Assembly: GCA_035606945.1 (NCBI GenBank)
Contig: DATNDR010000136.1
Location: forward strand, 56,916 to 120,915
Source of the DNA: GCA-003244245 sp035606945
GTDB lineage: Bacteria; Actinomycetota; Actinomycetes; Mycobacteriales; Pseudonocardiaceae
Reading direction: 5' to 3'
DNA length: 64,000 bases
Part shown: piece after piece, positions 16,606-25,350 of the stretch
How positions within the stretch are numbered: the first letter of the stretch is position 1
Layout: each line of letters starts with the position of its first letter
The notes under the pieces: generated by a model
Told to the model about the DNA's origin: nothing
The model's input: only the letters and a program-made list of their open reading frames with translations
Databases searched by the model: none
Made by a program: the position numbers and the translations under genes

Positions 16606-18932
16606 ACGCGGTAGACGTCGTAGACGCCTTCGATGTTGCGCACCGCACGCAGCACGTGTCCCAGATGTTTGGGATCACCCATCTCGAAGGAGAAGCGACT
16701 CACCGCCACCCGATCCCGGGTAGTCGTGACCGACGCGGACAGGATGTTGACCCGCCCGTCCGCCAGCACCTTGGTGACATCGGACAGCAGCCGGTGCCGA
16801 TCCAGCGCCTCGACCTGGATGCCCACCAGGAACACCGACGACGACGACGGCGCCCACTCCACGTCGACCAATCGATCGGGCTGTGCCCGCAGCGACTCGG
16901 CGTTGGTGCAGTCGGTGCGGTGCACGCTGACCCCGCTTCCGCGGGTGACGAAACCGAGGATCTCGTCACCCGGCACCGGTGTGCAGCACCGGGCCAGCTT
17001 GGCGTAGACGTCGGCGCCGCCGCGCACCCGCACGCCGGAGTCACCGGAGGGTCGGCGGCGCTGGACGGTAGACGGCGTGGCCCGCTCGGCCAGCACATCG
17101 TCGGCGCCCTCCTCGCCACCGAGCAACGCAACGAGGCGTTGCACCACGTGGCGAGGCGAGGCATGGTGCTCGCCGACCGCCGCATAGAGCGCGCTGACGT
17201 CGGGATAACGCAGCTCTCGGGAGACCGCGACCATCGACTCGGCGGACACCAACCGCTGCACCGGCAACCCAACCCGGCGCAGTTCCTTGGCGATGGCGTT
17301 CTTGCCCGCCTCGATGGCCTCCTCACGGCGCTCCTTGGCGAACCACTGCCGGATCTTGGCCCGGGCTCGGGGGGAGGCGACGAAGGACAGCCAGTCCTGG
17401 CTGGGGCCGGCACCTTCGGCCTTCGAGGTGAAGATCTCGACGACCTCGCCGTTTTCCAGCTTGCGCTCCAGCGCCACGAGCTGGCCGTTGACCCGCGAGC
17501 CGATGCAACGGTTACCCACCTCGGTGTGCACCGCGTACGCAAAATCGACTGGAGTCGACCCCGTAGGAAGCGTGATGACCTCGCCCTTGGGGGTGAACAC
17601 GAAGATCTCGCGGGTGGCCAGGTCGAAGCGCAGCGACTCGAGGAATTCGCTGGGGTCGGCGGCTTCCCGCTGCCAGTCCAGCAACTGGCGCATCCAGGCC
17701 ATCTCGTCGACGTCGATGGTTCCGTTAGTGACGCCGTGGTGGGTACCGCGGGTCTCCTTGTACCGCCAGTGCGCGGCGATTCCGTACTCGGCGGTGCGAT
17801 GCATACCGCGGGTGCGGATCTGCACCTCAAGCGGTTTGCCGTCCGGACCGATCACCGTGGTGTGCAGGGATTGGTAGACACCGAACCGGGGTTGCGCGAC
17901 ATAGTCCTTGAACCGGCCGGGCATCGGCTGCCACACCGAGTGGACCACACCGATTGCGGCGTAGCAGTCACGGACGTCCTCGACCATGATCCGCACCCCG
18001 ACCAGGTCGTGAATATCGTCGAAATCACGGCCCCGGACGATCATCTTCTGATAAATCGAGTAATAGTGCTTGGGCCGGCCCTCGACGGTCGCGGTGATCC
18101 GCGCCCCAGCCAATTGCGCGGCCACCTCATCGATCACGGTCCGCAGGTAGGTGTCTCGGGATGGGGCGCGATTGGCCACCAGCCGAACGATTTCGTCGTA
18201 TTTCTTCGGATGCAGGATCGCGAAGGACAAGTCCTCCAACTCCCACTTGATGGTGGCCATGCCCAGCCGGTGGGCCAGTGGCGCGAAAACCTCGAGAGTC
18301 TCCCTGGCCTTGCGGGCCTGCTGCTCCGGCGGCAGAAAGCGCATGGTGCGCATGTTGTGCAGCCGGTCGGCCAATTTGATCACCAGCACGCGCGGGTCCC
18401 TGGCCATCGCGATGACCATTTTGCGGATGGTCTCGGCCTCGGCAGCGGCGCCCAGCTTGACCTTGTCCAGCTTGGTGACGCCGTCGACGAGGTGCGCGAC
18501 CACCGCGCCGAACTCCTCAGCCAGGCGGCCCAGCGAGTAGTCGGTGTCCTCCACGGTGTCGTGCAGCAGCGCGGCCACCAGTGTGGTGGTATCCATTCCC
18601 AACTCGGCGAGGATCGTCGACACCGCTAATGGGTGAGTGATGTAGGGATCGCCGGACTTGCGCTTCTGGTCGGCGTGTTTCTCCTCGGCGACGTCATAAG
18701 CGCGCTGCAGCAGTGCCAGATCGGCCTTGGGATGCAACTCCCGGTGCACCGCGGCCAGCGGTTCGAGCACCTGTCTGACCGGGCCGGGGCGCGCCGTGAT
18801 TCGCCGCGCCAGCCGGGCTCGAACCCGCCGGGTCTTCGAAGGCTGCCGCTGCCCAACCGTGGCTGGCTCCGAGCCGACCAGCGGCGCCTCGACGCGCTGC
18901 AGGTCCTGGCTCACACCGCACTCTCCCGCCAC
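16590..18932 (-). CDS. rel: bifunctional (p)ppGpp synthetase/hydrolase Rel
   Basis: A 780-residue RelA/SpoT protein controlling the stringent response. The HD hydrolase domain has YITHPLAVSTILAELGMD, ALLHDTVEDTDY and IKLADRLHNMRTM, all catalytic residues intact. The synthetase domain shows YYSIYQKMIVRGRDFDDIHD, GRFKDYVAQPRFGVYQSLHT and LEVQIRTRGMHRTAEYGIAA. The TGS domain (IFVFTPKGEVITLPTGSTPV), the zinc-finger-like region (ARCCTPVPGDEILGFVTRG) and the ACT domain at the C-terminus are all present. Both activities are therefore predicted. The N-terminal 45 residues are variable; GTG 18932 or GTG 18915 could be the start. It is followed by nothing on its strand and preceded by apt, as in Rv2583c-Rv2584c. 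Confidence 0.97.
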   Translation of the reverse strand: MAGECGVSQDLQRVEAPLVGSEPATVGQRQPSKTRRVRARLARRITARPGPVRQVLEPLAAVHRELHPKADLALLQRAYDVAEEKHADQKRKSGDPYITHPLAVSTILAELGMDTTTLVAALLHDTVEDTDYSLGRLAEEFGAVVAHLVDGVTKLDKVKLGAAAEAETIRKMVIAMARDPRVLVIKLADRLHNMRTMRFLPPEQQARKARETLEVFAPLAHRLGMATIKWELEDLSFAILHPKKYDEIVRLVANRAPSRDTYLRTVIDEVAAQLAGARITATVEGRPKHYYSIYQKMIVRGRDFDDIHDLVGVRIMVEDVRDCYAAIGVVHSVWQPMPGRFKDYVAQPRFGVYQSLHTTVIGPDGKPLEVQIRTRGMHRTAEYGIAAHWRYKETRGTHHGVTNGTIDVDEMAWMRQLLDWQREAADPSEFLESLRFDLATREIFVFTPKGEVITLPTGSTPVDFAYAVHTEVGNRCIGSRVNGQLVALERKLENGEVVEIFTSKAEGAGPSQDWLSFVASPRARAKIRQWFAKERREEAIEAGKNAIAKELRRVGLPVQRLVSAESMVAVSRELRYPDVSALYAAVGEHHASPRHVVQRLVALLGGEEGADDVLAERATPSTVQRRRPSGDSGVRVRGGADVYAKLARCCTPVPGDEILGFVTRGSGVSVHRTDCTNAESLRAQPDRLVDVEWAPSSSSVFLVGIQVEALDRHRLLSDVTKVLADGRVNILSASVTTTRDRVAVSRFSFEMGDPKHLGHVLRAVRNIEGVYDVYRVTSSN

Positions 18933-19042
18933 CTGGTGACAATCGGTTCTTTAGGCAGACCTGCAGGATACCGCCCGCGTTAACTGATCAGATCCCCCCG
19001 CATCCCCGCCCCGCCTCGCACGGTTCGCCGAACCGGATCGCA

Positions 19043-19564
19043 TCAGACTGTGACCAAGGCGCGCACCTGTCGACCCGAGAGCCGATCGCGGCCCCGCAGC
19101 GAAGCGATCTCCAGCAGGACCGCAACGCTGCTGACCGTGGCTCCGGCCCGCTCGACCAACGCACACGTCGCAGCAACCGTACCCCCGGTGGCCAAGACGT
19201 CGTCGACCACCAAGGCCCGCTGGTCGCGCTGGAGAACGCCGTCGGCCAGTTCCAGTGACGCGACACCGTACTCCAAGGCGTAGCTTTCCCGGTCGGCGAC
19301 AACCGGCAATTTGCCGGGTTTACGGACCCCGACCACGCCGGCGCCGAGCGCGTAGGCCACCGGGGCACCGAGCAGGAAGCCGCGGGCCTCCACACCGATC
19401 ACGACATCGACCTGCTGGCCGGGAACGATCAAGCCGTCCACCACTGCACGGAACGCCGCCGCATCGGCGAATACCGGGGCAAGATCGCGAAAAAGCACTC
19501 CGGATTGCGGGAAGTCCGCAACCTCACGAATCAGCGGCAGGAGTAATGTCTTCAGGTCGTCCAC
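19043..19564 (-). CDS. apt: adenine phosphoribosyltransferase
   Basis: A 173-residue type I phosphoribosyltransferase converting adenine and PRPP to AMP. The N-terminal IREVADFPQSGVLFRDLAPV, the middle VDVVIGVEARGFLLGAPVAY, the conserved PGKLP loop and the PRPP-binding VVDDVLATGGT near residues 120-130 are all present. The GTG start at 19564 is 12 bases after the stop of the kinase-like gene on the same strand, so the two are likely co-transcribed, with rel about 110 bases downstream. Confidence 0.95.
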   Translation of the reverse strand: MDDLKTLLLPLIREVADFPQSGVLFRDLAPVFADAAAFRAVVDGLIVPGQQVDVVIGVEARGFLLGAPVAYALGAGVVGVRKPGKLPVVADRESYALEYGVASLELADGVLQRDQRALVVDDVLATGGTVAATCALVERAGATVSSVAVLLEIASLRGRDRLSGRQVRALVTV

Positions 19565-19576
19565 GTTCGACTGGAT

Positions 19577-21274
19577 CTACCTGTTTCCCATCTTACCTGA
19601 GCCGGAGAAACCACCGAAGCCTTTCTGAGAGAGGGTTCTCGGCGGTCCGAATGAATTGCTGCCGTCGTCTGACCGTTTAGCCCTCACCGTCATTTTTCTC
19701 GGCACCCGAGAGTCCATCTGGGATGAGAAGCTCTTTGCGGTGTGGAAGTCTTTCTCGGCGCCGGTCTTGTCGGGGATGGAACTGGATCTGAGGTCCTGGA
19801 CCGCCGCAGGCAACTGAACCGGAACGGGCAGCTGAACCGGCTGGACGTTCGGCAGCAGCGGGACCGGCAATGCCACCGGGATCGATACCTCGGACGGATC
19901 GGATGGTGATCCGGTGGAGCCCGGCGTCGGTTGTTCCTGCTGCACGGTGCAGGGGTTGCTATCGTCCGCCAACTGCCCGGTGCACGCCCGAGTGGACTGG
20001 TCCGATGTTGCAGACCCAGCGGCGCCTTCCGGCTGGGCGGCGCGCTGAGGGAGCGCTTCGGGATGCGCATGGCCGGCCCGCACGTTGTCCTCAGCAATTG
20101 ACGATGCCGGCGGTCGGGCGCCGGCGACCGGTCCGGCTGTCCCGACCTTGGCAACCGGTGTCTGGGCACGGTCTGCGAGGCGGCCGTTGGTCACCACACG
20201 CATCGCTACCGGGCCACGATCGGGTTCAGGGAAGGCCAGCACCGGCGGCCTGCCGCCCGGGCCGAAGATATTGATACCCGGAATGACCGCCAACGGCGGG
20301 CTGGACAAGCCGGCGGCCAGCGCCAACGCACCGCCCATCACCGCCGCGAGCCGAACGGGCCTGCGGTAGCTCACCCGGCCGACACCACGGATTTGCCGGC
20401 TCAAGGCGGCGATGTCAACGAGCGCCGAGCGAGGGGCTAGCTGCGCAGCCAGTTCCCGGCGTCCCCGTCGTTCCCAGCCGGGCCCTACCTCCCGGGCGGC
20501 CACATCACCGACGGCGGCGAGCAAGCTGCCCGCGTCGGGTCGGCTGCCTGGCTCTTTGGCAAGGCCGGCCACCACCAATTCGCGCACCGCTGCCGGGATC
20601 ACCTCGACCGGGACCGGGCTGGCCTGGTGCTTGGCTGACAGCTGCGCTGCATCATCGGCATAGAACGGCGGCGCGCCGACCAGGCACTCGAAGAACGTTA
20701 CGGTGGCGGCGTACACGTCGCCGCTCGGGCGGCTTACCGCAGGATCCCTCCACTGCTCGGGCGCCAGGTAGAACGGCGTGGACCGAGCCAACTGCTGTCG
20801 ACCGTCGGCTGTCCAGAGCCCGAAGCCGGTCAGCCGCACCCGGCCGGCAGAGGTGAGGATCACGTCATCTGGCGTGACGTCACCGTGCGCCAGACCTGCC
20901 TGGTGACATGCCGCCAATGCCCGCAGCACGTCCTTGAGAACCACCAGCGCCGCCTCGGGGCCGACTGCGCCCTGGACCAGCAGCAGGGACCGCAGCGTGC
21001 TGCCGTTGAGGTGCTCGCCGATGACGGCTGCGCCGTCGTCGCAGTCCAGGTAGCGGTAGACGCGAGCGACTTCGGCTTGGCGAACTCGCGTCAACTGCGC
21101 GCACTCGCTGGCGAACCGGGCGCGGAACTCCGGGTCGGCGAACAATTCCGGCGAGAGGTAGGTGATCGCGAGAGATTTGCGGGTGATGCGGTGACGGGCG
21201 ACGACGCGCCGGCCCACGGAGTCTTCTCGTACCTGCCGGAGATGCACCACGCCCGGAACGGACCACCCCGCCAT
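19577..21274 (-). CDS. membrane-anchored Ser/Thr kinase-like protein with degenerate active site (predicted pseudokinase)
   Basis: A 565-residue protein. Residues about 10-270 have a bacterial PknB-type kinase fold: alpha-C FASECAQL with Glu57, the hinge AVIGEHLNGSTLRSLL, and the activation-segment end YLAPEQW. The key residues are lost. The VAIK lysine is Thr38 (LAITYL), HRDLKPxN reads HGDVTPDDV at 130-138, and the DFG aspartate is Gly150 (LTGFGLW). A TM helix at about 305-330 (LAAVMGGALALAAGLSSPPL) is followed by a long Pro/Ser-rich extracytoplasmic tail with a Pro-Val repeat region. ATP phosphotransfer is therefore unlikely. It sits between secF and apt, where M. tuberculosis has the lipoprotein gene Rv2585c. 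Confidence 0.8.
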   Translation of the reverse strand: MAGWSVPGVVHLRQVREDSVGRRVVARHRITRKSLAITYLSPELFADPEFRARFASECAQLTRVRQAEVARVYRYLDCDDGAAVIGEHLNGSTLRSLLLVQGAVGPEAALVVLKDVLRALAACHQAGLAHGDVTPDDVILTSAGRVRLTGFGLWTADGRQQLARSTPFYLAPEQWRDPAVSRPSGDVYAATVTFFECLVGAPPFYADDAAQLSAKHQASPVPVEVIPAAVRELVVAGLAKEPGSRPDAGSLLAAVGDVAAREVGPGWERRGRRELAAQLAPRSALVDIAALSRQIRGVGRVSYRRPVRLAAVMGGALALAAGLSSPPLAVIPGINIFGPGGRPPVLAFPEPDRGPVAMRVVTNGRLADRAQTPVAKVGTAGPVAGARPPASSIAEDNVRAGHAHPEALPQRAAQPEGAAGSATSDQSTRACTGQLADDSNPCTVQQEQPTPGSTGSPSDPSEVSIPVALPVPLLPNVQPVQLPVPVQLPAAVQDLRSSSIPDKTGAEKDFHTAKSFSSQMDSRVPRKMTVRAKRSDDGSNSFGPPRTLSQKGFGGFSGSGKMGNR

Positions 21275-21505
21275 ACCAGACCTCCCTGGTCACCCCGCAC
21301 GGTGCCGCCCCCATGTCGTCACTCCGAGGAGCGACGTTCGGCACCTGACTACTGAGCGTTCTACTAAATGGGCTTTGAGGCAAGGACTCAGTGGGACAAG
21401 GCACCACATAGGTGATGGAGCTCGCGGAAAACCGTAGCGTCTCGTCCAACCTTCATTACGCTCCGCAATATTAACCACGGAGCGTAGTGGCGCGAATGGT
21501 GCGCG

Positions 21506-22708
21506 TTAGCGGCTCGAGGACCGGCCGGCCTTACCCGAGGGTCGGTTGTTCTTACTGGCAGGCTGCCCGCGCCGCCGACCAGCGGGGGCGCTCTTACCAC
21601 CTTTGGTGGGCGTGGCCGGCGAGGTTGTCGAGCCACCCTGCTGTTGATCGGCCGTCTCGCCCTCGGCGCTGCCCTCCCCGGCCACCGCCGGTGCAGCCTT
21701 GCGGGCCAGCTTCTCCCGGCGCTGGGCCACTCGCTCGGCTTGCTGCCGGTAGGCGGGTCGGGTCATGGTGAAGTCAACCACCAACGGCGCCGCCAGCAGG
21801 ATCGACGACATGGTTCCGGCCACGATGCCGACCATCTGCACCAGAGCAAGGTCTTTGAGAGTTCCGACACCCAGCAGGCCGACGCCGATCACCAGCAAGC
21901 TGAGCACCGGCAGTACCGCGATCAAGGAGGTGTTGATCGACCGCATCAGGGTCTGGTTGATCGCGAGGTTGGCAGCCTCAGCATAGGTTCGTCGGGTCAA
22001 TCCGAGCAGCCCACGGGTGTTTTCCTGGACCTTGTCGAACACGACGACGGTGTCGTAGAGCGAGAAGCCGAGAATCGTGAGCAAGCCGATGACGGATGCC
22101 GGTGTCACCTCGAAACCGACCAGCGAGTAGATCCCCGCGGTCACCAGCACGTCGTGCACCACGGCGATCAGCGCCGCCAGCGCCATCCGCGGTTCGAAAT
22201 AGATCGCCAGAAAGACGCTGACCAAGGCGAGGAACACGATCAGGGCGATCAGCGCCTGCCGGCTGATCTCGCCGCCCCACGTTGCACTCACCGCGCTGTC
22301 GCTGATCGCCTGCTCACTGGGACGCCCGTTCTTGCCGAGCGGTTGCAGCTGATCGAACAGTGCTCGCTTCAAGATGAACGATTCGCGGGTGCCCAGCGCA
22401 GCAGAACGGATCAAGATGCTCGCCGCGGAGCCGGTACCGACAGTTTGGACCGACTCCGGAGGGTGGCCCACGGTCTCGGTGAACACCCGCTCAGCCTGCT
22501 GGCTGGTGATGACGCCACGTGCTCCCTGAGCCGGCAGTTGGACCCGGGTACCGCCTTCGAAGTCGATCCCGAGGTTGAACCCACGAAGCAGCATTGACGC
22601 CAGGCAGACCACGACGAGCAGTCCGGATACCGAGTACCAGATCCGCCGGCGCCCGACGACGTCGAACGCGCCGGTTCCGGTGTACAGGCGCCCCAGCGTG
22701 CCCGCCAT
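21506..22708 (-). CDS. secF: protein translocase subunit SecF
   Basis: A 400-residue RND-type subunit of the SecDF complex, which uses the proton gradient to help complete export through SecYEG. After helix 1 come the signature GIDFEGGTRVQLP (about residues 48-60), a periplasmic domain, and helices 2-6 with SVIGLLTILGFSLYDTVVVFDKVQENTRG, the conserved proton-path Asp being in YDTVVVFD. The C-terminal 75 residues are a charged, Gly/Ser-rich cytoplasmic tail (GEGSAEGETADQQQGG), longer than in most bacteria but common in actinobacteria. The ATG at 22708 overlaps the secD stop (TGATG). Confidence 0.97.
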   Translation of the reverse strand: MAGTLGRLYTGTGAFDVVGRRRIWYSVSGLLVVVCLASMLLRGFNLGIDFEGGTRVQLPAQGARGVITSQQAERVFTETVGHPPESVQTVGTGSAASILIRSAALGTRESFILKRALFDQLQPLGKNGRPSEQAISDSAVSATWGGEISRQALIALIVFLALVSVFLAIYFEPRMALAALIAVVHDVLVTAGIYSLVGFEVTPASVIGLLTILGFSLYDTVVVFDKVQENTRGLLGLTRRTYAEAANLAINQTLMRSINTSLIAVLPVLSLLVIGVGLLGVGTLKDLALVQMVGIVAGTMSSILLAAPLVVDFTMTRPAYRQQAERVAQRREKLARKAAPAVAGEGSAEGETADQQQGGSTTSPATPTKGGKSAPAGRRRGQPASKNNRPSGKAGRSSSR

Positions 22709-24414
22709 CAGGATCCCTTCCCAGCTGCCGCCAGCTCCGATCGGCTGGCGGCCCCGGCTCGCTGCGCGGCCCCGAGGCCGGACAGCCCCGGCTGCGACAG
22801 CAGCGGGGACTGGGATGCCATCGCCACCAGCGGGTGCGTGGCGAGGAAGACCACCACCAAGTCGAGCACTGTTGACATGCCGAGGGTGAAGGCGAAGCCC
22901 TTCACCTGCCCGACTGCCAGAATGTAGAGCACCGCGGCGGCAAGGAAGCTCACCGCGTCGGCCGTCAGGATGGTGCGGCGCGCCCGGATCCAGGCCCGAG
23001 GTACCGCGGAACGGAATGTCCTGCCGTCTCGGACCTCATCCTTGAGGCGTTCGAAGAAGATGACGAAGGAATCCGCGGTGATACCGATCGCGACGATGAA
23101 CCCGGCCACACCAGCCAGATCGAGCGTGAACCCGATCCATCGCCCCAGCAGCACCAGCACGGCGTAGACGATGATTCCCGACAATGCCAACGACAAGATC
23201 GTCAACACGCCGAGCGCCCGGTAGTAGAACAGGCAGTAGACGAACACCACGACCAGCCCGAGCGCCCCGGCGAGCAAACCTGCCCGCAACGAGGACAGGC
23301 CTAGGGTGGCCGAGACCGTCTCGGATTCCGAAGACTGGAACGACAGCGGCAGCGAACCGTACTTCAGCACGTCGGCCAGGTTTTTGGCCTCGGCCTGGGT
23401 GAAGCTGCCGGTGATCCTGGTCTGCTCACCGGGCGAGATCGCCGCGGTAATCTGCGGTGCCGACACCACTTCGGTGTCCAGCACGAACGCAGCCTGCTTG
23501 CCGATGTTGGCGGCGGTGTACTGGCCCCAGACATCCTCGCCCTGGGTCTTGAGGTTCAGCCGCACCTCGTAGCCCGGGCCGTCCGACCTCGGTCCCGACG
23601 ACGCGTTGGCGATCTGCTCGCCAGACAGGAACGCTGGGCCCAGCAGGTACTTGGCGGTGCCGTGCTGATCGCAGGTCACCAACGGGAGATTCGGGTCGTC
23701 GTTGCCGCGCAGCGGGTTGGGACCAACGCAGTTCAGAGTGGCCAGCGCCTGTTGCTGCACCGCCGGGTCCTGACTTTGCAGCTTTGCCCTGACCTGCCGG
23801 ATCTGCTCGGCGACCTCGGGACTGGCGGAATCCGCTGGCACATTGCCGACCGGCGGCGCCCCGGGTGTCGGCGTCGGGCTAGGCGTCGGCTCAACCGGTG
23901 GCGGTTGTTGCACCTGTTGGGGCGCCACGGGCGCCGGTGCACCCGGTGACGGACTCGGTGCCGGCGAGCCGGGCGACCCGGTAGTGCCGTTACCACCCGC
24001 GGACTTACCACCGGGCGCCGGCGCGGGCGTCCCAGCCGGCTCCTCGGCGATCACCGGGCGGAAATAGAGCTTGGCGGTCTGCCCGAGGGTCCGGGCCTGG
24101 TCACCGTTCTCACCGGGCACCGTGATGATCAAATTGACGCCGTCGAGCACCACTTCGGCCCCGCTGACACCGATCCCGTTGACCCGTTGCTCGATGATCT
24201 GCCGAGCCTGGTCGAGGGACTCACGCGAGGGTGGCCGGCCGTCAACGGTCCGCGCAGTGAGGGTCACCCGGGTACCGCCTTGCAGGTCGATGCCCAGCTT
24301 GGGACTGGGACGCCCGCCACCAGTGAGAAACACCAGTGCGTACAGCAGGGCAACGATCCCAGCGAAGATCGCCAGGTTACGCCAGGGGCGGAAGCGCCCG
24401 GCCGGTGGTGCCAC
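22708..24414 (-). CDS. secD: protein translocase subunit SecD
   Basis: A 568-residue partner of SecF. Helix 1 is followed by KLGIDLQGGTRVTL, the P1 region (IIEQRVNGIGVSGAEVVLDG) and a Pro/Gly-rich insertion at about residues 128-205 (PAPSPSPGAPAPVAP), which resembles the insertion in other mycobacterial SecD. The C-terminal membrane part has GFIVAIGITADSFVIFFERLKDE, with the Asp essential for proton flow. The GTG start at 24414 has GAGGA about 11 bases upstream. The order yajC-secD-secF is the canonical one. Confidence 0.97.
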   Translation of the reverse strand: MAPPAGRFRPWRNLAIFAGIVALLYALVFLTGGGRPSPKLGIDLQGGTRVTLTARTVDGRPPSRESLDQARQIIEQRVNGIGVSGAEVVLDGVNLIITVPGENGDQARTLGQTAKLYFRPVIAEEPAGTPAPAPGGKSAGGNGTTGSPGSPAPSPSPGAPAPVAPQQVQQPPPVEPTPSPTPTPGAPPVGNVPADSASPEVAEQIRQVRAKLQSQDPAVQQQALATLNCVGPNPLRGNDDPNLPLVTCDQHGTAKYLLGPAFLSGEQIANASSGPRSDGPGYEVRLNLKTQGEDVWGQYTAANIGKQAAFVLDTEVVSAPQITAAISPGEQTRITGSFTQAEAKNLADVLKYGSLPLSFQSSESETVSATLGLSSLRAGLLAGALGLVVVFVYCLFYYRALGVLTILSLALSGIIVYAVLVLLGRWIGFTLDLAGVAGFIVAIGITADSFVIFFERLKDEVRDGRTFRSAVPRAWIRARRTILTADAVSFLAAAVLYILAVGQVKGFAFTLGMSTVLDLVVVFLATHPLVAMASQSPLLSQPGLSGLGAAQRAGAASRSELAAAGKGS

Positions 24415-24519
24415 GGTGGGTGGTTCTCCTCATTCACGACGCACTGCGCCGGGTGCCGGCACCGGCGAGGTGCCCTACTGTGCCAGCACCGCGACTGGCC
24501 CGTTGAGTGGGGCCGGGAT

Positions 24520-24575
24520 CTGGTGCTGGGATGTCGATGGGGCTGAGATGCGAGAGCGTAGCGGCCCAGCACCAG
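24520..24575. promoter_or_regulatory. inverted repeat in the yajC-secD spacer
   Basis: CTGGTGCTGGG (24520-24530) and CCCAGCACCAG (24565-24575) form an 11-bp stem with a 34-nt loop, just downstream of yajC in the 166-bp gap before secD. It could attenuate transcription into secD or stabilise the yajC 3' end. The arms may also be coincidental. Confidence 0.3.
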
Positions 24576-24580
24576 TTCAG

Positions 24581-24904
24581 TCAGGAGCCGTCGGTTCGAG
24601 CGCTACCGTCGCCGGGGGACGCCAGCGGCGCGCTGGGGTTGCCGTCAGTGACCCTCTCCCGGATCGCCGCTCGCAACCATGTGGTGCGTACTCCCGGAGC
24701 GATCTCCAAGTCGACCGTCGACTCGTCCGTACTATCGACGACGATCGCATACAGGCCGGAGGTAGTCACCACCCGGTCACCGTTGGTCAGCGAGCTCTGC
24801 AACCGCTGCGCTTCGGCCAGCGCCCGCTTCTGCCGGCGAGTATTCAGGATCAGTGGCACCGCGAGTATGAGGATCAACAGCAACGGCAGGAACAGGGGGT
24901 CCAT
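24581..24904 (-). CDS. yajC: preprotein translocase accessory subunit YajC
   Basis: A 107-residue protein with one N-terminal TM helix (LFLPLLLILILAVPLILN, residues 4-21), then RRQKRALAEAQRLQSSLTNGDRVVTTSGLYA, the conserved YajC core. The usual Gly-Gly pair is partly changed here (TTSGLYAIV). The ATG at 24904 has GGAGA four bases upstream; the frame runs further upstream without membrane or ribosome-site support. It heads the yajC-secD-secF group and is divergent from the VIT-family gene. Confidence 0.93.
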   Translation of the reverse strand: MDPLFLPLLLILILAVPLILNTRRQKRALAEAQRLQSSLTNGDRVVTTSGLYAIVVDSTDESTVDLEIAPGVRTTWLRAAIRERVTDGNPSAPLASPGDGSARTDGS

Positions 24905-25350
24905 GGTTCTCCGATCACCATCGGCGTTGCTGCACCGAGTGTGCCAGGTCACGCGACCGGCGGTCGGACCCGGCGACATGCTGAGCGATGGATGGGCCGA
25001 ATGGCCCAAGGGCCACCGCTGATGGGCCTATCGGTTCGTCTCTCATCGCCCGATGCCGACCTGTGGGCGCTGTGCCGCAACCAGAACTCTCAGCTTCCCG
25101 AGAGGTAGGACTCGATTCCTTAGGGTTGCGCCCGCAGTCCCGGGTGAAATGCCACCCACCGAAGTTCCACGCCACTGACGTCCCAGGCCGCCAACGAAAG
25201 GACGACGCGTTGCCGTCGCACCGCTACTCCACTCCTCGTTACCGACCTAGCGCCCACGCCCTGGACACCCACTCGACGGGAGTCCATGCCCTGGTCTCCG
25301 AGCGCGCCGCCGGCGGCGCAACGGCCACCTTGACGCCGCTTCGAGTCCAG
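24905..25350. other. 446-bp region upstream of yajC and of the VIT-family gene
   Basis: Divergent upstream region. The VIT-family reading frame stays open through most of it. A TTG at 25210 with AAAGGA eight bases upstream is a possible alternative start that would add 47 residues with no recognisable domain. I see no RNA gene or clear operator; both promoters are presumably here. Confidence 0.5.

Noticed and set aside
16656..18629. 657-codon plus-strand open frame
   Set aside because: Antisense to rel; no recognisable domain and no ribosome site.
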